Program-made: the position numbers and the translations under genes
Assembly: GCA_945946765.1 (NCBI GenBank)
Contig: CAMEWS010000015.1
Location: 1-34,384, forward strand
Length of the DNA: 34,384 bases
DNA from: an uncultured Clostridia bacterium
GTDB taxonomy: Bacteria > Cyanobacteriota > Vampirovibrionia > Gastranaerophilales > Gastranaerophilaceae
Direction of reading: 5' to 3'
Shown here: positions 28,475 through 34,384 of the stretch, one piece after another
How positions within the stretch are numbered: the first letter of the stretch is position 1
How the letters are laid out: every line of letters starts with the position of its first letter
The notes under the pieces: generated by a model
The model's database searches: none
Told to the model about the DNA's origin: nothing
What the model saw: the letters and a program-made list of their open reading frames with translations, nothing else

Positions 28475-29136
28475 TGGCTAAAAGATTATACATACAACTA
28501 TATAATGCAAAAACAGGCGAAAGTATTACTTTGCCTTTAAACCCCGAAACAACCGACATACCCAACGAAAAAGACATTAAAACTTATAACATATTGGGTT
28601 ATGGAGAAGTATCGCTAAAAGGCAACAGACAATTAAAAAGATTGACTTTGTCTAATATATTTCCCGATAATAATACCCGCTTTGCTTTGCTTGCTTCACT
28701 TGTAAAACAGCTTAATTACAAGCCTTATTCAATGCAAGAAACAATTGATATGATAAACAGGTGGGTTGATAACGATAATATAATCAGAGTTATTATTTCA
28801 GGTCATTTAAACGCAGAATTCAGAATAGCAAGCCATACGTCACAAATTAAAGAAAGCGTAAGCGATGTAGGTTATACAATTGAACTTGTTGAGTATCGAA
28901 ATCCAACTCAAAAATCCGAAATTTATACTGTTAAAAAATCAAAACTGACAAAACTCAAAGAAAGAGCAATTAATAAATACATTCCTTCGCAAATTACAGG
29001 TCAAACAGGGCAAACAATTTACAAACTTGCTAAGTTAAATTATGGCGGTAAGTGGGAAGAATTGGCACAAAAAAACGGAATAACCAACGCTAATATGCAA
29101 CTTGCGGGGCAAATCGTGGAGATGTTGCCGCTATGA
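28474..29136 (+). CDS. XkdP-like baseplate/tail protein with LysM-like end
   Basis: This 220-residue protein follows the layout of PBSX XkdP: an N-terminal domain (MAKRLYIQLYNAKTGES... GEVSLKGNRQLKRLTLSNIF), a middle beta region, and a C-terminal LysM-like segment (QTIYKLAKLNYGGKWEELAQ... NGITN). It sits between tube/tape measure and hub genes and is likely part of the tail tip. The ATG coincides with the predicted start of transcription of P5. It overlaps the next gene by 4 nt. Confidence 0.75.
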   Translation: MAKRLYIQLYNAKTGESITLPLNPETTDIPNEKDIKTYNILGYGEVSLKGNRQLKRLTLSNIFPDNNTRFALLASLVKQLNYKPYSMQETIDMINRWVDNDNIIRVIISGHLNAEFRIASHTSQIKESVSDVGYTIELVEYRNPTQKSEIYTVKKSKLTKLKERAINKYIPSQITGQTGQTIYKLAKLNYGGKWEELAQKNGITNANMQLAGQIVEMLPL

Positions 29137-30041
29137 TTTTGATTGACGATGTTGAAATATTAACAGTGCAAGACGATATACAATGGAGCGGTGCAAAAGA
29201 CTTGGTAACACGTACTTTAGAGTTTAGTTTTTTGTACAACCCTTTAAAGGAAGACTTGCCAAAATATAAGGCAAGAGTAAACAGCAAAGTAGAGTGGCGC
29301 GAAAACAACAAAACTTTATTTTTGGGTTACATTGAAACATTGCCTTATAATACTGACGATGATACTATAACTGTTTCTTGCCCCGACTTGGCAAGTCGTT
29401 TGGTGCGTTCAAAATTTGTCGGTCGTATGCGTGGAACGCTCAACCAATTAGCAAATAACATCTGCGGTTCATTTAACATCAAAAACGGTATTAATTCAGA
29501 CAGTACACACGTGCACAATATCGTGTCTGACGGTGATTTAACATATTACGACATCCTTAAAACAGCTTGTGATTCTATGTTTGAACGCTATACGCTGTAT
29601 ATGGACGGTGATACTCTTAAACTTGCTTCTCACGAGGTTCAAAATACTTTTGAAATTTATAAAAATATACGTTCATCAAACTTTAGACAATCAATGTCCG
29701 ATATGGTTACAAAGGTATTAATAATTGACAATGACGGCAATCTTTTAGATGCCGTTGAGGATAAAGAAAATCTTAAAAAGTTTGGATTGTTTCAAGAGGT
29801 ATATAACTACAACAAAGATTGCAAAAATAATCTTGCAGAGGCTAAAAAGTTACTAAAAGGTGTCGACAACGAAGCAAGTATCGTGTGCGATAACGATAAT
29901 AACTGTATCAGCGGACGTTTTATCAAAATTATAGAGCCTGTAAATAATATTCAAGGTATATTTGAAATCCAAACAGACAATCATACTATTGGTACTGACA
30001 GTTATATGGAGTTGGAGGTTAAATATGTCACAGGAGGGTAA
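29133..30041 (+). CDS. baseplate hub protein (XkdQ-like)
   Basis: This 302-residue beta-rich protein (MILIDDVEILTVQDDIQWSG..., YIETLPYNTDDDTITVSCPD, LYMDGDTLKLASHEV) matches the gp27-type hub family (XkdQ/DUF3644-neighbour proteins), which connect tube and baseplate. No catalytic motif of a cell-wall hydrolase is seen. The position is standard for myophages of this type. Confidence 0.75.
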   Translation: MILIDDVEILTVQDDIQWSGAKDLVTRTLEFSFLYNPLKEDLPKYKARVNSKVEWRENNKTLFLGYIETLPYNTDDDTITVSCPDLASRLVRSKFVGRMRGTLNQLANNICGSFNIKNGINSDSTHVHNIVSDGDLTYYDILKTACDSMFERYTLYMDGDTLKLASHEVQNTFEIYKNIRSSNFRQSMSDMVTKVLIIDNDGNLLDAVEDKENLKKFGLFQEVYNYNKDCKNNLAEAKKLLKGVDNEASIVCDNDNNCISGRFIKIIEPVNNIQGIFEIQTDNHTIGTDSYMELEVKYVTGG

Positions 30042-30456
30042 ATTTTGGAACACTGTTAAACAGCAATCAAAATCAATGAATCAAAACCCTGTACAAGTCG
30101 GTTCTGTTAAAACCCTTAACCCTTTGTCCATCCAATTTCAAGGCATAGAATTAAGCTACGAAAACGGAGATACAATTTATATCAATCATCTCTTGTTGGA
30201 TGAAAATATTAACCTTGATGTCGGTTCAATGGATAACCCGCAAAACATTGACCCGGCATTGTGGCAAGCCGACAACTCACCTACTCCGAATGTATCAATT
30301 TCGGGAACGCAAAAACAGTTTTTAACTGATTTTTACAACTGGACAAAGGCGGTTCACGATAGGTATATACTACATATAGGCGATTATGTTGCTGTCCAAA
30401 AACTGGGTAACAACTCGTATTTAATTCTTGAAAAGGTGCAAAAAATTGAGCGATAA
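30025..30456 (+). CDS. baseplate protein (XkdR / DUF2577-like)
   Basis: From ATG 30025 (SD GGAGG 6 nt upstream) the 143-residue protein starts MSQEGKFWNTVKQQSKSMNQ. VQVGSVKTLNPLSIQF and HIGDYVAVQKLGNNSYLILEKV are DUF2577-type features, with a small OB-like core similar to baseplate spike or hub adaptors. It overlaps the hub gene by 17 nt. Confidence 0.75.
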   Translation: MSQEGKFWNTVKQQSKSMNQNPVQVGSVKTLNPLSIQFQGIELSYENGDTIYINHLLLDENINLDVGSMDNPQNIDPALWQADNSPTPNVSISGTQKQFLTDFYNWTKAVHDRYILHIGDYVAVQKLGNNSYLILEKVQKIER

Positions 30457-30892
30457 TTATTCTTTTATACCTTCAACACTTACGGAAACTACGGAAATTC
30501 AAACAACCGTAGATTTGCCAGTGTTTAAAGAATTAGCCTTTGACTTTGAAACAGGACAGCTCAAACTTAAAGGCGGTCAATATTACTACGTAGAAAAAAA
30601 CGAAGCGATAAAAGTTTGGATTTGGTTCGCTTTATTTACAAGCCGTTTTACTCATTTGGCATATTCAACAAACTACGGAAACGAAATCAAAACTTTAATA
30701 GGTCGTTATTTGGCTAAACAGCTTTTATATTCAGAATTAAAAAGGCTGATTGAAGAAGCTTTATTGTGCAATCCTTACATAACAAGCCTGTCAAATTTTC
30801 AAGTCGAGCAAAAAGGCTCACAAGTTACTTGCTTGTTTGCTGTAAATACAATTTATGGCAATGTAGCGCAATCCTACACATATTTGGAGTAA
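30446..30892 (+). CDS. baseplate wedge protein, gp25-like (XkdS / DUF2634)
   Basis: This 148-residue protein contains YYVEKNEAIKVWIWFALFT and NYGNEIKTLIGRYLA, features of the XkdS/gp25-like wedge family that starts sheath polymerisation. TTG 30446 is chosen as start because AAGG lies a normal distance upstream; a TTG at 30428 lacks an SD. It overlaps the previous gene by 11 nt. Confidence 0.78.
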   Translation: MSDNYSFIPSTLTETTEIQTTVDLPVFKELAFDFETGQLKLKGGQYYYVEKNEAIKVWIWFALFTSRFTHLAYSTNYGNEIKTLIGRYLAKQLLYSELKRLIEEALLCNPYITSLSNFQVEQKGSQVTCLFAVNTIYGNVAQSYTYLE

Positions 30893-30896
30893 TAAA

Positions 30897-31934
30897 ATGG
30901 GAAAACAAGAAGAAATACAAGAACGTATAAACTCAAGATTAACAATGGACGCAAATTTGCTTGAAGGCGGTTTTTCGCAACAAATTATCGGGTCAGTTGC
31001 TTATGAGTTTGCCAATGTAGAAGAAACCGAACTTAACACAATAGCTGACAGGTCATTTGTAACAACCGCACAAGGTGATGACTTAGACCGTGTAGGCAGT
31101 GATTACGGTTTACCTCGCAGAGAATCGGACAATGCAATTGTTTATTTGGAAATAACCGGCGAACAATATGCAGTTATAAACCAAAACGTAAAAGCTATTT
31201 ACAATAACCTTGTTTTTACTGTTCAAGAATACAAAAAAATAAACTCATCAGGTGTTGCACTTGTAAAAGCAAAATGCGAAACAACAGGGACAATCGGTAA
31301 CGTACCCGCAAATACAATTAAGCAATTTTTGACAGATTATGTCGGTTTGAAAACTGTAAACAACCCAGAGCCTGCGTATGACGGTTTTGACAAAGAAGAT
31401 GACGAAATTTACAGACAAAGAATTTTAGACTATTTAAAAGAAGATGCAACAAACGCCAATGCCGCACAATACGAAAAATGGGCAAGAGAAGTTGTCGGAG
31501 TGCAAAAGGCTGTGATTAAATCTGCCGAAACAATGGGAGCGGGCAATGTAGGAGTGTTTATATCGGCAATAGATACGGAAGTGTCGGAAGATTTAAAAAA
31601 TGCGGTGTATGAGCATATAGACAGTGTACAGCCGATTAATGCTACTGTTATTGTTAACGCATTAAATTACGTTGATATAAACATCAATGCAACTTTGGTG
31701 TTAAAGGACGGATTTGTGCCAACAGACATAAAAGATGAGTTAACTGTTGCGTTGAAAAAATATTTGCCAACGGTAGACAATACGGTATCTTATTTTAAGA
31801 TATCTGAGTTATTGTTTGACTGTTCAGGCGTTGAGGATGTTGTTGAGTATACTTTAAACGGTTCTGCGGAATCTGTTAACTTATTGGATACAGATTATCC
31901 CGTAATCGGGGAGGTTACAATTGTCGCTGGTTGA
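30897..31934 (+). CDS. baseplate J-like wedge protein (XkdT / gp47 type)
   Basis: This 345-residue protein has the Baseplate_J profile: an N-terminal ...GSVAYEFANVEETELNTIADRS, GDDLDRVGSDYGLPR near residue 60, a middle PAYDGFDKEDDEIYRQRIL with ...NANAAQYEKWAREVVGVQKA, and a C-terminal ATLVLKDGF region. It links hub, wedge and tail fibres. SD GGAG, overlapping the next gene by 14 nt. Confidence 0.92.
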   Translation: MGKQEEIQERINSRLTMDANLLEGGFSQQIIGSVAYEFANVEETELNTIADRSFVTTAQGDDLDRVGSDYGLPRRESDNAIVYLEITGEQYAVINQNVKAIYNNLVFTVQEYKKINSSGVALVKAKCETTGTIGNVPANTIKQFLTDYVGLKTVNNPEPAYDGFDKEDDEIYRQRILDYLKEDATNANAAQYEKWAREVVGVQKAVIKSAETMGAGNVGVFISAIDTEVSEDLKNAVYEHIDSVQPINATVIVNALNYVDININATLVLKDGFVPTDIKDELTVALKKYLPTVDNTVSYFKISELLFDCSGVEDVVEYTLNGSAESVNLLDTDYPVIGEVTIVAG

Positions 31935-32415
31935 TAACGAACACTTGCCTAAAATAGTTACTAAAGTTGACGGAATCAGGGATATTTTATTGGCAATAGA
32001 CCCCGAAGTCGTTTTAATGCGTAAAAATATCTCGCAATTAAAAAAAGAGTTGTATGTAAAAACTACCGAAAAATTGATTACAAGGTGGGAAAAAGATTTC
32101 AGCTTGTCTTACGATGCAACTTTAAGCTTGCAACAACGCCGACAAAGAATCTTAAATAAGCTTGCTCGTAAAAAAACCTTAAATTGGGAAAACTTAAGAT
32201 TGTTGATTAAAAATAATATACTAAAACCCCAATTTTATATCTCAAACAATAGCGGTGAATACAGCTTTAAAATATTTCTTGAAGAAGAAAACATATCGGA
32301 ATTAAAAAATGCACTGGATAAAGCTAAGCCCGCATATTTGGTTTATGAGTTAATAGTAACGGAGTTTTTCAGACGTTATTGCGGCACGTTTAATTGTGGA
32401 ACAGAGCCGTTATAA
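31921..32415 (+). CDS. baseplate protein YmfQ-like (XkdU / DUF2313)
   Basis: This 164-residue protein has DUF2313 features: LSLQQRRQRILNKLARK in the middle and a C-terminal RYCGTFNCGTEPL, like the family's usual RSGTFRCG end. It joins the baseplate to the tail fibre. The TTG start (31921) has GGAGG 7 nt upstream, better than any ATG nearby. Confidence 0.82.
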   Translation: MSLVDNEHLPKIVTKVDGIRDILLAIDPEVVLMRKNISQLKKELYVKTTEKLITRWEKDFSLSYDATLSLQQRRQRILNKLARKKTLNWENLRLLIKNNILKPQFYISNNSGEYSFKIFLEEENISELKNALDKAKPAYLVYELIVTEFFRRYCGTFNCGTEPL

Positions 32416-32446
32416 GCCCGATTTTAAAACTTTCATAATGGGATTA
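32416..32446 (+). promoter_or_regulatory. late element P6 (GCCCRATTT class)
   Basis: GCCCGATTT (32416-32424), 8 nt, TCATAAT (32433-32439), 6 nt, predicted +1 A at 32446. It begins directly after the previous stop codon. The 20-nt leader carries the SD GGAGG of the tail-fibre gene. Confidence 0.75.
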
Positions 32447-32465
32447 TATAATTTATGGAGGTTTT

Positions 32466-34384
32466 ATGGCATATATTCCTAATAAATGGGTTGACAGAGA
32501 AGGCACAACACGTTATTTTGAATCGGTTGAAAAAGACGGTGCAAAAATATTTACACCCGATTATACCCAACTTACGGAAATCGGCACACCTGTAAACGCT
32601 GATAATATGAATCACATCGAAGAAGGTATTGCCGCAGGTTCTTTTACAAAATACAATTCCGATGAGATTTATCAATTAAACGATTTGGTCACTTGTTTTG
32701 TTGATGACGAATTAAAAGTTTTTAAATCATTGCAAAATGAAAACCATAACAACCCTGTAACAAATACCTCTTTTTGGGAAGAAGTCGCACTTGGCGGTGG
32801 TTCAGGCTTAGAAGTTTGTGATATAGGTATGTCGCTCTATGTCGATGAAACAAAAGGTTTAAGACGTTACCTTAACGGACAAATTGTTGATATAAACACT
32901 AATACACAAGCGTTTTTGAATAGGTTAAAAGATATTACAACACTTCATCCGTCATTACTTTGTACAGAAGATGAATGGCAAACGGCTAAAACAATGTCAG
33001 CTTTCGGGCAAGTTGGTAAATTTGTATTTAATTATAGCGGTGATGAGGTTGTATCAGTTCGTATACCTAGAGTAGTCAATGTTCAAGGTTTGTTTGATTT
33101 ACAGAATTTAGGTTTGACGGTTGGGGCAGGATTGCCGAACATTACGGGTTCTGTCGAAATAACGAAAGCTGATTCATCGGGCACAGGAGCATTTCTAAGT
33201 TCTACAAATGGAACTGGTGGAGCAGGAACAAATTCTAGCGGTAAAGTCAGGTTTTATGCACAGGCAAATTTTGACGCTAGTAATTCTAATAGCATTTATG
33301 GTAACTCCGACACAGTTCAACAAGAATCTATACAATACCCTTACTTTATTCAAATAGCAACAGGAAGTGAAACGGAGAACAATATTATAAATGAGATTGA
33401 GTTAAACAATCCTTACAGCTTGTTTGACAGCAAGTATTCAGACCACGAGTTAAATAATTTATCTTGGTTAAAATCAGAAGGTCAATGGAATGCTAAGGCT
33501 GTTTATCCGACAGCTTATGACAAGTTGTTGAAGGTCTATAACGGTACGGAAACTGTTGAAGGGTTAAGTGTTAAGTTATCAACGGAAGAATATACCGATT
33601 ACGATTTTGTTTTGAATACATCAGATGAAACATTTAGGTTGCCGTTGTTGGATGGTGACAGGGTTCTTGTTGCCAAAAAAGTACCGACAAGCGATGACCT
33701 TACTTGGTTTAACTGGTATTCTGACGGTTGGTTGGAACAAGGCGGAAGCGTTGAAGGAACAACTTCAATTACTGTACAGCTTGTTAAACATTTTGCTAGT
33801 ATAAATTACTCGGCTTTTGCGACAGTAGAAGGGGCAACACAATCATATACTTGTTCTGTTGTAATTAATTCCAATTCACAAATAACTATTCAATCAGGAG
33901 CTTCAAGCACTTGCACTAAACTATGGCAAACATCGGGATACGGAGCAATTCCTCAACCTTCAGACTACACAGATGGCATAAATCTCTACTACTACGTAGG
34001 TGAAACAGTACAAAACGCTAACCTTATTGACGCAGGCAGGATTGGGGAAGTATTACCGACTAAAACTGATAAGGTTCAAGCTGCCCAGTCAGGTATGCCG
34101 TCAGGTAGGTATATTGATTTAACTTTGGGGGCTAGTGGTACAACTTATACTGCTCCTGCTAATGGATATTTTTCTTGGTCAGGTTTGTTAAAAGGTACGG
34201 TTGCTAGTTTTAGCCTTTATAATAAAACCACAAGTTTAGGTACACAATCATATAGTAATTACAACGCCGATACAGGTATAAATGGTTTTTGTTTTGTACC
34301 TGTAAGTAAGGGTGACGTTGTCGTTAATGAGAATTACGCAAGTACGTCATTAACAACAAACTATTTTAGATTTATCTACGCAGA
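32466..34384 (+). CDS. tail fibre / receptor-binding protein (partial)
   Basis: The frame from ATG 32466 (SD GGAGG 6 nt upstream) is open to the window end, at least 639 residues. The N-terminus (MAYIPNKWVDREGTTRYFES, then TPVNADNMNHIEEGI) is the usual baseplate-anchoring part of phage fibres. The rest is Gly-, Ser-, Thr- and Asn-rich and beta-like, with repeat-like segments, and nears a knob (SGTTYTAPANGYFSWSG). Receptor recognition is inferred from position and composition. The C-terminus, any chaperone, and lysis genes lie outside the window. Confidence 0.85.
   Translation, partial: MAYIPNKWVDREGTTRYFESVEKDGAKIFTPDYTQLTEIGTPVNADNMNHIEEGIAAGSFTKYNSDEIYQLNDLVTCFVDDELKVFKSLQNENHNNPVTNTSFWEEVALGGGSGLEVCDIGMSLYVDETKGLRRYLNGQIVDINTNTQAFLNRLKDITTLHPSLLCTEDEWQTAKTMSAFGQVGKFVFNYSGDEVVSVRIPRVVNVQGLFDLQNLGLTVGAGLPNITGSVEITKADSSGTGAFLSSTNGTGGAGTNSSGKVRFYAQANFDASNSNSIYGNSDTVQQESIQYPYFIQIATGSETENNIINEIELNNPYSLFDSKYSDHELNNLSWLKSEGQWNAKAVYPTAYDKLLKVYNGTETVEGLSVKLSTEEYTDYDFVLNTSDETFRLPLLDGDRVLVAKKVPTSDDLTWFNWYSDGWLEQGGSVEGTTSITVQLVKHFASINYSAFATVEGATQSYTCSVVINSNSQITIQSGASSTCTKLWQTSGYGAIPQPSDYTDGINLYYYVGETVQNANLIDAGRIGEVLPTKTDKVQAAQSGMPSGRYIDLTLGASGTTYTAPANGYFSWSGLLKGTVASFSLYNKTTSLGTQSYSNYNADTGINGFCFVPVSKGDVVVNENYASTSLTTNYFRFIYA

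Noticed and set aside
14645-32446. sigma54 or sigma28 (FliA) promoters
   Set aside because: The GG-N10-GC and TAAA-N15-GCCGATAA patterns are not met in order or spacing.
32466-34384. diversity-generating retroelement target
   Set aside because: No template repeat or reverse transcriptase is visible in the window; the gene's 3' end is missing, so it cannot be judged.

Overview
The window is most of a temperate contractile-tail (myovirus-type) prophage, with a short piece of flanking DNA on the left (about 1-630). The sequence is AT-rich, strong Shine-Dalgarno (SD) sites are common, and a tRNA-Ser(GGA) gene without an encoded CCA end adjoins the phage. The host is probably a low-GC, gut-type bacterium. 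Members of Gastranaerophilales or low-GC gut Alphaproteobacteria would fit, but the sequence alone does not settle it. The prophage runs off the right edge inside a tail-fibre gene. Lysis genes and the other attachment site are not in the window.

Layout. (1) 1-633: end of a flanking gene, a gene-poor stretch with a copy of the tRNA 3' end, two terminators, and tRNA-Ser on the minus strand. (2) 611-9784, minus strand: a long early operon. In order of transcription (right to left) it holds small membrane and hypothetical proteins, RecE/RecT recombination, a replication-type protein, an HTH protein, an HNH-like nuclease, a MazG-like protein, many tiny overlapping genes, YopX, an adenine methyltransferase, an excisionase and a tyrosine integrase whose 3' end overlaps the tRNA. 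(3) 9785-10650: a control region with a ribbon-helix-helix gene, a strong minus-strand promoter, and about 350 bases of gene-free, hairpin-rich sequence that may be a structured RNA or leader. (4) 10657-12043, plus strand: an S24-type repressor, then a translationally coupled pair whose second member looks like a HEPN-domain protein. (5) 12367-34384, plus strand: late genes in standard order. These are terminase, portal, MuF-type protein with a C-terminal nuclease-like toxin domain, scaffold, capsid, connectors, sheath, tube, tail chaperone with a classic -1 frameshift site, tape measure, a separately promoted membrane/zinc-ribbon cargo gene, a block of small virion-associated genes, baseplate proteins and tail fibre.

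The most interesting signal is a recurrent element, GCCCRATTT-N8-TCATAMT-N6-A, found six times with identical spacing, always between genes in the late region and three times directly behind or beside an intrinsic terminator or gene end. It divides the late genes into modules and looks like a phage-specific promoter class. At two sites the predicted +1 is the A of the start codon of a gene that has no SD, which predicts leaderless mRNAs. A small sigma-region-4-like HTH protein encoded at 25605 is a candidate partner. Other points of interest are the MuF-toxin fusion with no visible immunity gene, the iteron/hairpin region at 17404-17740, the self-contained cargo gene at 24506-25533, the SD-encoded C-terminal tails in the early operon, and the unusual side of the tRNA on which the prophage lies.
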